In this document: one piece after another, positions 36,987 to 45,887 of the stretch | Position numbering within the stretch: position 1 is the stretch's first letter | Layout of the letters: the number at the start of each line of letters is the position of its first letter | Origin: JBFJKD01 sp038106145 | Lineage (GTDB): Bacteria > Pseudomonadota > Gammaproteobacteria > Pseudomonadales > Porticoccaceae | Length of the DNA stretch: 64,000 nt | Direction: 5' to 3' | NCBI GenBank assembly: GCA_038106145.1 | Contig: JAYODD010000006.1 | Location: 87,740-151,739, forward strand | Notes under the pieces: generated by a model | What the model saw: the letters and a program-made list of their open reading frames with translations, nothing else | Databases searched by the model: none | Told to the model about the DNA's origin: nothing | Translations under genes and position numbers: made by a program

Positions 36987-37976
36987 GTGATTATCGATGT
37001 CCACACCCATATCGTTCCCGAGTCGTTTCCGGCCTACGCAGGTAATAATTCCGCCACAGCGTGGCCGGCAATGGCCAGTTGCAGCCAACCCCATCACCGC
37101 GCGGTGGTAATTGGCGGTAAAACATTTCGCGAGGTCAGCCACCACTGCTGGCATACGGGGGAACGCTTGCGGGACATGCGCGCCGAGGGCGTCGAGCGGC
37201 AGGTGTTGTCCCCGATGCCGGAATTGCTGTCCTACTGGTTCGATGTGGAGGACGCCCTGCGCATGTGTCACCACGTCAACGCGACCATCGCATCCATGGT
37301 GGACAGCGCGCCCGAGCACTTTTACGGACTGGGTATGGTGCCGATGCAGGACCCGGCGCTGGCTGCCCGGGAAATGGCGCGCCTGAAAGCGGATTACGGA
37401 TTGCTGGGCATCGAAGTCGGCACCAATATCAATGGCAAACCGATTGGCGATTTTTGTTTTGAACCGGTATTTGCCACCGCCGTCGAACAGGACCTCGCTA
37501 TATTTGTCCACGCCCTGCACCCCGCGGGAGTCGAGCGGGTGATCGGCCCGCCGGGCATGGCCGCGCTGGTAGCCTTCCCCAATGAAAATGCCCTGGCGGT
37601 GGCCTCGCTGATATGTGGCGGTATGCTGGCGCGTTATCCCGATTTACGTATTGCGTTTAGTCACGGCGGCGGCGGGTTTGGCCTGGTGTTGCCGCGCATG
37701 CTGCACGGCTGGCGTACCATGGGGGACGGCATGTTCGCAACCTCGCCGCTGACACTGGCGCGCCAAATTTACTACGACACGCTGGTGTACGACACCTCCG
37801 CCCTGCAGTATCTGATCGAGCTGTTTGGCGTTGAACGGCTGCTGGTGGGGACGGACTACCCGTTCGTTATCCGCGAACAAAATCCCGGCAGGCGCTTACG
37901 CGAACTCGGCGTCAGCGACGCCCACCTGCGGCTACTGCAGTCAGGCAACGCCCTGCGCTTTCTCGGTCTGGATTGA
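36987..37976 (+). CDS. Amidohydrolase-family protein (ACMSD/decarboxylase-like)
   Basis: A 329-residue amidohydrolase-2 family protein. Metal ligands are visible in order: HTH (His6, His8), the His in IFVHALHP, FSHGGGG and the Asp in VGTDYPF. Relatives include alpha-amino-beta-carboxymuconate semialdehyde decarboxylase and related non-oxidative aromatic or ring-cleavage-product decarboxylases. Placed last in the operon, it may decarboxylate the ring-cleavage product. The start is GTG; the gap from the SDR is 59 bases. Confidence 0.82.
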   Translation: MIIDVHTHIVPESFPAYAGNNSATAWPAMASCSQPHHRAVVIGGKTFREVSHHCWHTGERLRDMRAEGVERQVLSPMPELLSYWFDVEDALRMCHHVNATIASMVDSAPEHFYGLGMVPMQDPALAAREMARLKADYGLLGIEVGTNINGKPIGDFCFEPVFATAVEQDLAIFVHALHPAGVERVIGPPGMAALVAFPNENALAVASLICGGMLARYPDLRIAFSHGGGGFGLVLPRMLHGWRTMGDGMFATSPLTLARQIYYDTLVYDTSALQYLIELFGVERLLVGTDYPFVIREQNPGRRLRELGVSDAHLRLLQSGNALRFLGLD

Positions 37977-38002
37977 GCCCCCTGTCGGCTACACTCATCG
38001 GG

Positions 38003-38884
38003 TCAAACCGCCGCGCGACACAGCGCCAGCCATTGCTTGATGCCCTCGGTACGATATTTCTGGCGGTGCAGGGCAAAGTAAAAACGCCGGGTAAAATCCC
38101 GGTGGGGAACGGCCAGTGGCACCAGGCTGCCGCGCCGAAAGGCTTCCTTCATGGCCACCCGCGACAGGCAACTGATGCCAAGCCCCGCCTCCACTGCCCG
38201 TTTGATGGCCTCGGTATGCTGCAACTCCAGTAGCAATTTGAGGTCGGGCAACAGGCCATGCATGGCCCGATCGAAGGTCTGACGGGTACCCGAGCCCGGT
38301 TCGCGCACGATCCAGGTGGCACCCAGTAGATCTTTATCGGTCAGTCGCCGGCGCCCGGCGAGCGCGTGTTCCGGCGCACAGAACACTACCAGTTCATCGT
38401 CTCGCCATGGAATTAATTCCAGCTCCGGACGCTGAAGTTCACCTTCAATCAGGCCGACGTCCAGTTCGAACTCCACCACCTTGCGCACGATCGCCGCCGT
38501 GTTAGCGACCTGCAAATTTACCCGAGCGCCCGGTTGGCGTGCCATTAATTCGGCCATAATGCCCACCGCCAGATAATTGCCAATGGTCAGGGTGGCGCCC
38601 ACATTGAGCTCGCCCACTTCCGCGTTATCGGCCAGCGTAAACTCCAGTTCCTGGGCCTGCGCCATCAGCGCCTGGGCCCGCGGCAGCACCAGCCGGCCCA
38701 ATTCGCTAATCTGCAGGCGCTTGCCGATCCGGTCGAAGAGCTGAATGTCGAACTGTTGTTCCATTTCCCGCAGGGAGCTGCTGGCGGCGGATTGGGACAT
38801 CGCCAGACTTTCGGCGGCGCGGGTGATGTTTTCGTAGTGGGCTGCCGCGATAAATACCTGTAATTGCCGTAGACTGTAGCGCAT
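38003..38884 (-). CDS. finR: LysR-family regulator, FinR-like
   Basis: A 293-residue LysR regulator: an N-terminal winged helix (LRQLQVFIAAAHYENITRAA) and a periplasmic-binding-like effector domain. It is divergent from the ferredoxin-NADP reductase gene with 123 bases between. In Pseudomonas putida the LysR regulator FinR sits in this same place and activates fprA under oxidative stress. The name is inferred from that context; control of the aromatic operon is an alternative. Confidence 0.8.
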   Translation of the reverse strand: MRYSLRQLQVFIAAAHYENITRAAESLAMSQSAASSSLREMEQQFDIQLFDRIGKRLQISELGRLVLPRAQALMAQAQELEFTLADNAEVGELNVGATLTIGNYLAVGIMAELMARQPGARVNLQVANTAAIVRKVVEFELDVGLIEGELQRPELELIPWRDDELVVFCAPEHALAGRRRLTDKDLLGATWIVREPGSGTRQTFDRAMHGLLPDLKLLLELQHTEAIKRAVEAGLGISCLSRVAMKEAFRRGSLVPLAVPHRDFTRRFYFALHRQKYRTEGIKQWLALCRAAV

Positions 38885-39007
38885 AACCTGAATTTCCGAT
38901 TAAAATAACTCAAATTACCGGTTTAACAAATATAGCGAAGGGCGTTATTCTTTTCCAGCCAAAAAGTTAGAGATGTTTATTACCCTGTCAACAGGTGCCA
39001 GATTGTC

Positions 39008-39781
39008 ATGACCACCCTGAACCGCGAACGAGTCACCCGCGTCCATCACTGGAACGACCGGTTATTCAGTTTTTCCACCACCCGGGACCCGGGATTTCGT
39101 TTCAAAAATGGCCACTTCACCATGATCGGCCTCGATAACGGCGAGCGCCCGTTGCTGCGCGCCTACAGCATCGCCAGCGCCAATTACGAAGACGAAATGG
39201 AGTTTTTCAGCATTAAGGTGCCGGATGGCCCCCTCACCTCCCGCCTGCAGAAGCTACAGGTCGGCGACCAGATTCTGGTTAGTCGCAAGCCCACCGGCAC
39301 CCTGGTGGCGGACAATGTACTGGCCGGAAAGCGTCTCTATCTGCTCGCCACGGGCACCGGGCTGGCGCCGTTTATCAGTATTATCAAGGACCCCGACGTC
39401 TACGAAAAATTTGCGCAGATCGTGCTGGTGCACGGGGTGCGTCACGTCTCCGAGCTGGCCTACAGGGACTTTATCCGCCACGAACTACCCAACAATGAGC
39501 TGCTGGGGGAACAGGTCGGCAAACAATTGATCTACTACCCCACCGTGACCCGGGAGCCATTCGAGCATCAGGGCCGCATTTCCACCCTGCTCACCAGCGG
39601 CAAACTGTTTCTGGATCTTGGCCTGCCTAAACCCAACGTTGCCGACGATCGCTTTATGCTGTGTGGCAGTCCAGCCATGCTCAAGGATTTGACCACTATT
39701 TTGAATGAACGGGGTTTTCGCGAGTCCCGTCATGGGGAGTACCACCAGTACGTGATCGAACGGGCTTTTGTCGAACATTAA
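39008..39781 (+). CDS. fpr: Ferredoxin-NADP reductase
   Basis: A 257-residue FAD enzyme. The flavin motif RAYSIAS, the NADP loop ATGTGLAPFISI and the C-terminal YVIERAFVEH are typical of bacterial subclass Fpr. It exchanges electrons between NADPH and ferredoxin or flavodoxin. It lies between the aromatic operon and the copper genes, divergent from a FinR-like regulator. It may supply the Rieske oxygenase, since no dedicated reductase or ferredoxin is in the operon. Confidence 0.93.
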   Translation: MTTLNRERVTRVHHWNDRLFSFSTTRDPGFRFKNGHFTMIGLDNGERPLLRAYSIASANYEDEMEFFSIKVPDGPLTSRLQKLQVGDQILVSRKPTGTLVADNVLAGKRLYLLATGTGLAPFISIIKDPDVYEKFAQIVLVHGVRHVSELAYRDFIRHELPNNELLGEQVGKQLIYYPTVTREPFEHQGRISTLLTSGKLFLDLGLPKPNVADDRFMLCGSPAMLKDLTTILNERGFRESRHGEYHQYVIERAFVEH

Positions 39782-40009
39782 GTTTAAGCCACGACTTTTT
39801 GAATCCGGCCACGGCGCGCGGTCCTGTCCCGCGCCATCAGTTCGCGCCGGCGAAATTTGTGGTTGCTGCGCCGCCGAGCGTCTGCGTCTGTTTACGCCTG
39901 CCCCCTGTCATGACAAGTCCCCCTATCTAGGCTAACCTGTATCTCACCGATGTGGGTCGTGATAACGCCCACAGGTTTTACCAGTTGCCCGACCACGACG
40001 GAATGATTG

Positions 40010-41746
40010 ATGAAGATTAACGCAACGCGTCTGCGCATTCCCATCGCGCTGACACTGCTCGCCGTAGCCTATCTCACCGCCCCAGCCTCCTGGATTCCCC
40101 ACCAGTGGCGGGTCGCGACCTATAACTGGTTCGGCGCCGGCGGCTACGACTATGCGCCAGCCAGCGCGGACTATGCGCTGCCCGCCACAGAAGAAATTTG
40201 TCCGCCAGATATCCTTGGCTGGCGGGACGGACAGACTATAGAAGGGGTGGTGATCGAGCCGGCCGCCGGCTGCGTGGCGGACAATCCCTACCTGGTTGCC
40301 GCCGCGACCCGCGGCACTAATCGGGTGACGCAAAGCACGCTGCTGAAATCTGGACTGATGCCCGACACCGTCATTATGGGCGAAGATCTCGACGGTGACG
40401 GCGACCCCGACGAAATCACCATAAAACTGGAAGTAGCGGAACTCAACGGCCAGTCCCCGGATATCCCGGCACCGGTGACGACCTTCGCCATTGCCCCCGG
40501 CGTCGAGCCCGGCATGTGGGTGTTCGCCCCCAAGTCGTTTGGCATGTCCACGGAAAATTTCGAGACCCGCAAGGCCAATCCCCTGCTACGCCCCCCCGCG
40601 CCGGTGATTCGCGTCGAGCAGGGAGATCGAGTCACGGTGGTCCTGGAAAATAGCCATTACCTGCCTCACACCATCCATTTTCACGGGGTTGACCACCCGT
40701 TCTCCGCGGATCACGGCATGCCCCACTACGAAGGCGCGAGTCACGAGCAGCATGCCACGGGCACTGACGGCGTCGCCGAAACCAGCGAAATGCCAGCCAT
40801 GCCCGGCACCACATTAACCTATCAGTTCAGTCCGCGGGTGGCGGGCACCATGTTTTATCACTGCCATGTGCAGGCCAACGTGCATATTCTGATGGGCATG
40901 CAGGGCATGTTCGTGATCGAGGAAAACCGCCCCGACAACTGGCCACAAACCCTGAATATTGGCGCCGGGCAAGTACGCCACCCGTCCGTGGCCGTGCGTG
41001 AAAAATATCAGCGTGAGTACGATTTGCATTATTTTGATCTCTTTAAAAATTTGTCGGAGACGATACAAACCCACAACGACCCACGTTTGACGCTGATCGA
41101 ACAACACCGCCGCTGGAATATTACCCGGGACAGCGCCAATTACTTTTTGTTGAACGGCAAATCATTCCCCTACACGTTGCAGGAATCCCTGATCGTTGTT
41201 AAACCCGACGAAAAAGTAAAATTGCGCGCCCTGAATGGCGGTTCCGACAATATTGCCCTGCATCCCCACGGCTTTCGACCGACTGTCACCCACCTGGATG
41301 GGATACCCCTCAACCCCGGGAATGAAATCACCCGGGATGTGATTGACCTGGCGCCGGCGCAACGGGTCGACATGGTTTTGCAGACCACCGACGACGGTCT
41401 GCACAACTATGGCGAAGGGGTATGGCTGTTTCACGACCACCACGAAACCGCGCAAACCACGGACGGTATTTATCCCGGCGGCAGTGTCAGTACCATTGCC
41501 TTCGACTCTTACGTGGATAGCGCCGGATTTCCCAAAGTCCAGGGCACAGACTGGAAGAAATTTTTTACCGCGGACTTCTATCGCAAAGATGTGCCGATCT
41601 GGCTCGACTACGATCCGGGCGGGTTGTTTGCGGACCCGCGCGCTCCCCTGCGCCCGCTGCTGCAACTGCTGGTGTTTGGCGCCGCCAGTACCGGCTTTTT
41701 GGTAACTCTGTTTATGCTGCTTTTTAGACGCGGTCCCAGCGCATGA
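40010..41746 (+). CDS. Multicopper oxidase with C-terminal membrane anchor
   Basis: A 578-residue exported protein with an N-terminal signal or anchor segment (residues 10-27) and a membrane helix near the C-terminus. Copper motifs are HTIHFHG (220-226), HCHVQANVH (284-292, with type 1 Cys285 and Met295/297), LHPHG (417-421) and FHDHHE (474-479). The type 1 cysteine lies in the first cupredoxin domain; the matching place in the second is Asp476. Residues 30-190 are an N-terminal region not typical of laccases. ATG follows an in-frame TTG and is preferred. The next gene overlaps by four bases. Confidence 0.85.
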   Translation: MKINATRLRIPIALTLLAVAYLTAPASWIPHQWRVATYNWFGAGGYDYAPASADYALPATEEICPPDILGWRDGQTIEGVVIEPAAGCVADNPYLVAAATRGTNRVTQSTLLKSGLMPDTVIMGEDLDGDGDPDEITIKLEVAELNGQSPDIPAPVTTFAIAPGVEPGMWVFAPKSFGMSTENFETRKANPLLRPPAPVIRVEQGDRVTVVLENSHYLPHTIHFHGVDHPFSADHGMPHYEGASHEQHATGTDGVAETSEMPAMPGTTLTYQFSPRVAGTMFYHCHVQANVHILMGMQGMFVIEENRPDNWPQTLNIGAGQVRHPSVAVREKYQREYDLHYFDLFKNLSETIQTHNDPRLTLIEQHRRWNITRDSANYFLLNGKSFPYTLQESLIVVKPDEKVKLRALNGGSDNIALHPHGFRPTVTHLDGIPLNPGNEITRDVIDLAPAQRVDMVLQTTDDGLHNYGEGVWLFHDHHETAQTTDGIYPGGSVSTIAFDSYVDSAGFPKVQGTDWKKFFTADFYRKDVPIWLDYDPGGLFADPRAPLRPLLQLLVFGAASTGFLVTLFMLLFRRGPSA

Positions 41747-42600
41747 AAGCGACGGTATTTTCAGCCTGTTTTTCAATATTGTTGCTATCGACCTCTTTCA
41801 GCGTGCAGGGCGAGCAAGCACCGAATCCGGCCAGGACACAACCGGTGCCATCACCCGCCGCACCAGATCATTCCACCATGGATCACTCCACCATGGATCA
41901 CTCCACCATGGATCACTCCACCATGGATCACTCCACCATGGATCATTCCACCGCGGAGGACTCTGTGGCAGGTATGGAAAATATGGAGGGCATGGATCAC
42001 AGCGCCATGGGGCACGGGGATATGGATCACAGCGGTCACGCCATGACCTTTGACGCGCGCGGCATGGTGATGAACAGCAACAGCGAGCGGTTGCCGGAAG
42101 ATTGCGCGACCATCTCCCGCGACTACAGCTTCACAGTGCGGGCTGGCACCCGCTACGCGGAGCCGTTTCCGGGAAATGTTTTTGGCATGAGCGAACGCCT
42201 GTTTGCCGTAGAGCCCTGTAGCCGCATTCATGTCACCTTTATCAACGAAGACGCCATTCGCCACCAGTTCATGGTGCACGGCCTGCCCCGCTATCTCTAT
42301 CCCCAGGGGATGTTCCACCTCGAAGCCAACGGTGGCGAAACCCTGTCCGGCACGCTGATTATGCCCAGCGATCATAAAACCTATCTGGTGCACTGCGATC
42401 TCGCCCAGCACATGGAAAAAGGCATGAAGGGACAAATCAGGGTGGGTCGCGGTAGCGGCGATCTCACCAGCGTTCCCGGTGCCAGCGCGTTATTTCGCGC
42501 GGATAACTATCACAGCCATATGCGCCAGACCCTCGCTATCGCAAGCGGGGTGTTCCTGACGCTTATGGGGCTATTACTATGGCGACGCTACCGGCACTAG
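41743..42600 (+). CDS. His/Met-rich cupredoxin membrane protein
   Basis: A 285-residue exported protein: signal peptide, a DHSTM tandem repeat (about residues 42-71), a further Met/His-rich segment (MENMEGMDHSAMGHGDMDHSGH), a cupredoxin domain with FMVHG, Cys and HCDLAQHMEKGM as likely copper ligands, and a C-terminal membrane helix. It probably binds copper in the periplasm and hands it to or protects the overlapping multicopper oxidase. The repeats resemble the metal-binding segments of PcoB/CopB-type resistance proteins. Confidence 0.85.
   Translation: MKATVFSACFSILLLSTSFSVQGEQAPNPARTQPVPSPAAPDHSTMDHSTMDHSTMDHSTMDHSTMDHSTAEDSVAGMENMEGMDHSAMGHGDMDHSGHAMTFDARGMVMNSNSERLPEDCATISRDYSFTVRAGTRYAEPFPGNVFGMSERLFAVEPCSRIHVTFINEDAIRHQFMVHGLPRYLYPQGMFHLEANGGETLSGTLIMPSDHKTYLVHCDLAQHMEKGMKGQIRVGRGSGDLTSVPGASALFRADNYHSHMRQTLAIASGVFLTLMGLLLWRRYRH
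41866..41955 (+). repeat. Six tandem 15-base units encoding DHSTM
   Basis: The unit is GATCACTCCACCATG. Four central copies are identical; the first and last carry GATCATT, and the last ends CCGCG instead of CCATG. The near identity shows recent expansion by slippage, so copy number may vary between strains. Confidence 0.95.
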
Positions 42601-42653
42601 CTAAGCGTAATTGCAACAGTCGTTACCACTGCAGGCTCCGCGATGTGCGCCTT

Positions 42654-43619
42654 TTAGTTCGTAACGCTTTCACCGTTGACGCAATTGAACGGCAACAGTC
42701 CGGCCCGCACCCGATTAATATTTTCGACAACCTTGTCGGCAATGCCCTGCAAACTCAGGTCAGTGGAGCCGGCAACATGGGGGGTCACCACCACATTGCA
42801 GGACAACAGCGGATCCGCCGGATCAAATGGTTCATGCCAGAATACGTCCAGCCCGGCACCGGCGAGGTGTCCACTTTGCAGCGCCGCGAGCAGGGCGGCG
42901 TAATCAACCACCGGACCGCGCGCCACATTGATAATAAAAGCTCCTGCTTTCATCGCCCTCAATTGTGCGGTGCCAATCATCCCGCGGGTGTCGTCATTCA
43001 AGGGTGGCGCGACAATGACAAAGTCTGCCTGTGACAAACAGTCGAGTAACTGTGCCGCCGGATAATGGGCCGCCACAGGTATCGCATTTTCCTCAGGGGT
43101 ATTTTTCGGGCCGCTGCGGGACAGGGCCAGCACCGTCATCTCAAAACCCGCGAGGCGTCTTGCCACTTCGCGACCGATGCCGCCATACCCGATAATCGCC
43201 GCGGTTTTTCCTTTCAGCGCCATACCCACCGGACTGCCAAATTTACCTTCTGCAAAGGTTTGCTGCGCAACATGGTAGCGGCGCGCCAGCGCCAGCATAA
43301 ACAACAGCGTTAATTCCGCCACGGACTCGGCGTTGCCGGTTCCCGCGGCGGGCACATTTGCCACCGGTACGTTGTTAGCCGTTGCCGCCGCAATGTCCAC
43401 GCCATCGAGACCGGCGCCAAACTGTTGCACCAGCCTGAGGCGCGGCGCTGCCAATGCCGCGGCATCAATAGTAGAAAATGTCGGGATTAGCACCTGCGCA
43501 TCCTGTGCTGCCGCAACAATTTCGTGCGCGGCGCACAGCAGCACCTCGTCATCCGGCAATCGCGCCTGGAGCAAGCGCTGGATGTAAACGAGATTATCGC
43601 GGCACAGGTATATTTTCAT
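42654..43619 (-). CDS. D-isomer 2-hydroxyacid dehydrogenase
   Basis: A 321-residue NAD-dependent dehydrogenase. Features: AGLDGVDIAAA, the nucleotide loop GYGGIGREVARRL, the catalytic Arg in NVARGPVVD, the Glu in WHEPFDP and the catalytic His in VVTPHVAGST. It reduces 2-keto acids or oxidises D-2-hydroxy acids in the cytoplasm; the exact substrate (glyoxylate, hydroxypyruvate or other) cannot be told. It ends convergently with the copper operon. Confidence 0.88.
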   Translation of the reverse strand: MKIYLCRDNLVYIQRLLQARLPDDEVLLCAAHEIVAAAQDAQVLIPTFSTIDAAALAAPRLRLVQQFGAGLDGVDIAAATANNVPVANVPAAGTGNAESVAELTLLFMLALARRYHVAQQTFAEGKFGSPVGMALKGKTAAIIGYGGIGREVARRLAGFEMTVLALSRSGPKNTPEENAIPVAAHYPAAQLLDCLSQADFVIVAPPLNDDTRGMIGTAQLRAMKAGAFIINVARGPVVDYAALLAALQSGHLAGAGLDVFWHEPFDPADPLLSCNVVVTPHVAGSTDLSLQGIADKVVENINRVRAGLLPFNCVNGESVTN

Positions 43620-43716
43620 AGTGATCTCAGGAGCGAAGTTTTTTATTTAGAAAATTTGTTAAATGGTTTGTACCTGCCGGTGTGCTAAAGGTCAAGCATC
43701 GCCGCAGCGACCCCTC

Positions 43717-43722
43717 TATAAT
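43717..43722 (+). promoter_or_regulatory. Possible -10 element upstream of the NAD kinase-like gene
   Basis: A perfect TATAAT about 100 bases before the ATG. No good -35 hexamer lies at the usual distance, so this is only a weak promoter prediction. Confidence 0.35.
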
Positions 43723-43823
43723 GCGGCTCTGTTGCACTGCAATTGCCAGGTTTGCGATTGCTTTACACTCATCCATGCAGGGATCGCGCAAGAACTTAAA
43801 ACGATCACACAGCGAGGCAAAAC

Positions 43824-44867
43824 ATGGGTAGTCTGGGAATTATTGTTAATCCAATGTCAGGGCGCGACTGTCGGCGACTGGTGGCACGCGCCGACTCCGT
43901 CAGCCACCAGAGCAAACGCAACCAGGTCAGTCGCATCGTGGTGGGCGCCATTGCCGCCGGGTGCAAACGCATTATGGTGCCCTGGGAACCGAGACGGCTC
44001 GCGGTCGGCGCACTGGAGCATATGAATATCGGTGCCCAGGTAGAGGAAATACGGGTCCCGATTACCCATAGTGCCGAGGATACCTTTGCGGCGGTGCACA
44101 GCATGCGCGACCGGGGTTGCGAAGTCATTGTGGTGTTGGGCGGAGACGGCACCAACCGTATCGTTACCAAAGCCTGGCCCGACGCGACCATCGTGCCCCT
44201 CTCTACTGGCACTAATAACGTGTTCCCGTTACTGATCGAACCCACCATCGCGGGTATGGCCGCGGGACTGGTTGCGAACGGAAAAATTCGGCGCGAAGAA
44301 GTCGCCACCCGCGCAAAACTGGTACAGGTCGACATTGAAGGTGAAGCCTCCGACCTGGCGCTGATCGACGCTGTCTTTCTGGTGGGCGATCGTATCGGTA
44401 ATCTGGGGCCATTCGAACCCGAACACATGAAAACCCTGGTGCTGGCGCGCGCCGAACCCGATTCCGTCGGCATGTCGCCCCTCGGTGGCCTGCTGTGCCC
44501 CGCCGGTCACCACGACGACGTCGGTGTGCGGGTGGATTTTTGCAGCCATAAGGAAGGCGGACGTCTATTGTTGGCGCCGGTTTCTCCCGGGCTGTTTCGC
44601 TCGGCGCATATTCGACAACATGCAGCGCTTGCCATCGGTGACAGGGTTGAAATTCGCGGGCCGGGCATTCTGGCGTTTGATGGCGACCGCGAACGCACGC
44701 TCAAAGAGGGACAGCGGGCGACCCTCAGCGTCGAACGCACGGGACCCTGGGTAATAGATCCCCGTAAAACACTGCGGGTTGCCGCGCGGGACGCGTTCAT
44801 GGTGGATATGCCCCACTGGGTGGACACCTTCGACGGCGCCGCGACCCAGGGTGGCGGCTGCTGTTAG
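43824..44867 (+). CDS. ATP-NAD kinase/AcoX-like protein
   Basis: A 347-residue member of the NAD kinase/diacylglycerol kinase fold, of the AcoX-like branch. It has GIIVNPMSGRD at the start and the nucleotide motif VVLGGDGTNR, followed by STGTNNVFP. Many relatives are annotated AcoX and linked to acetoin operons, but no acetoin genes are present here. The C-terminus ends Gly-Gly-Cys-Cys, which is unusual. Activity on NAD or another substrate is not established. Confidence 0.8.
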   Translation: MGSLGIIVNPMSGRDCRRLVARADSVSHQSKRNQVSRIVVGAIAAGCKRIMVPWEPRRLAVGALEHMNIGAQVEEIRVPITHSAEDTFAAVHSMRDRGCEVIVVLGGDGTNRIVTKAWPDATIVPLSTGTNNVFPLLIEPTIAGMAAGLVANGKIRREEVATRAKLVQVDIEGEASDLALIDAVFLVGDRIGNLGPFEPEHMKTLVLARAEPDSVGMSPLGGLLCPAGHHDDVGVRVDFCSHKEGGRLLLAPVSPGLFRSAHIRQHAALAIGDRVEIRGPGILAFDGDRERTLKEGQRATLSVERTGPWVIDPRKTLRVAARDAFMVDMPHWVDTFDGAATQGGGCC

Positions 44868-44889
44868 CGCACGTCCGTGCCGATCGGAT

Positions 44890-45504
44890 TCAGGAGCGGT
44901 CAAAGCGCGCCAAAAATTCCTCGGTGCTGTTGCTGCGGGGGAAGGGTTCGTCCGGCACAGGACGCTGTAAAAAATCGCACAACGGTTGCCAACCCTCGCT
45001 GACCTGGTAGACCAGCAACTGTTGTGCGGGCACTGCCGCGATCACCTGCGCGTTATGTTGTTCGTACACCGCAATGGCGTGATCTCGGTCGCCCAGCTTT
45101 TCTGAAAAAGTATTTTCCCAGATAATTTTTCTGCCCATATTAATCTGTTGTCCCGGTAGCGTGGCGGGTGCTTTTTGCAACATCCGGTACAGAGTGTCGT
45201 GGATACTTTTATACCAGCTGGAGGAGTCGCGCACCGTGAGAATCACTTTGGCCTGGGGGTTGGCCGCCAGTAGCTCGCGCCAGAAATGACAGGCGGGCCA
45301 GTCTATGGCGGCACGATAGTCTCCCAATAATTCATTCAGCGCGGATTTATCCTGCAGGGCGGCCACCCATTTTGGGCCGTGCTCCGGATACTTGAACACT
45401 TCCATCATGTGGTACACGGGGCCGCACTCAAGTCGCTCCAGCGCCGCACGCAAGGACACGGTGCCGGTGCGGCCAAAGCCCGCTCCGATAACTGAAATCG
45501 CCAT
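44890..45504 (-). CDS. Sulfotransferase-family protein
   Basis: A 204-residue protein of the short sulfotransferase family often found in bacteria and fungi. The 5'-phosphosulfate loop is GAGFGRTGTVSL (7-18), and the second cofactor region is ILTVRDSSSWYKS. It would transfer sulfate from PAPS to an unknown acceptor. It lies alone, convergent with the NAD kinase-like gene. Confidence 0.8.
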   Translation of the reverse strand: MAISVIGAGFGRTGTVSLRAALERLECGPVYHMMEVFKYPEHGPKWVAALQDKSALNELLGDYRAAIDWPACHFWRELLAANPQAKVILTVRDSSSWYKSIHDTLYRMLQKAPATLPGQQINMGRKIIWENTFSEKLGDRDHAIAVYEQHNAQVIAAVPAQQLLVYQVSEGWQPLCDFLQRPVPDEPFPRSNSTEEFLARFDRS

Positions 45505-45887
45505 AGTTCAACTCTCTTTAATGCCTGCTTGTGAATACACCAGAAGTAGTTTGGCGTCGCGCAATTAGTTACTGCCCTGGTCGAGCCCGGTACCGGCTCA
45601 TCACGGTGTTTTTAGCTCGCTGGCATCGCGCCCTATTCTAACCGAAAGTCAGCAGGCCTCCAGCCTGGCTATCGTTGTGCCGATCCGTCGCGCGGCCCCG
45701 CGACGTGACTCCCTGCTTGACGGAATAGCTCGCAACACGACTTTATCCAACGAAAAATGACACGCATTGGCTTTTATCCACAGTGATGCTAACTTGCTGC
45801 CATGAAGATCATTGTGCATTGCTCGTTGATTAATTTTGAAAAATAATCCTTACCAATCGTGCTTGACCATCGCTCGGAATTCGCCTG
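45505..45887. other. Intergenic region with DnaA-box-like sites
   Basis: A 383-base stretch with no supported gene. It contains a perfect DnaA box TTATCCACA (45774-45782) and a weaker copy TTATCCAAC (45743-45751), in the same orientation 31 bases apart, followed by an AT-rich segment to about 45855. This may be a DnaA-controlled promoter or titration site rather than an origin, since no origin genes flank it. Confidence 0.4.

Noticed and set aside
41866..41955. Possible CRISPR-like direct repeats
   Set aside because: Units are contiguous 15-mers without spacers and are in frame, encoding DHSTM.
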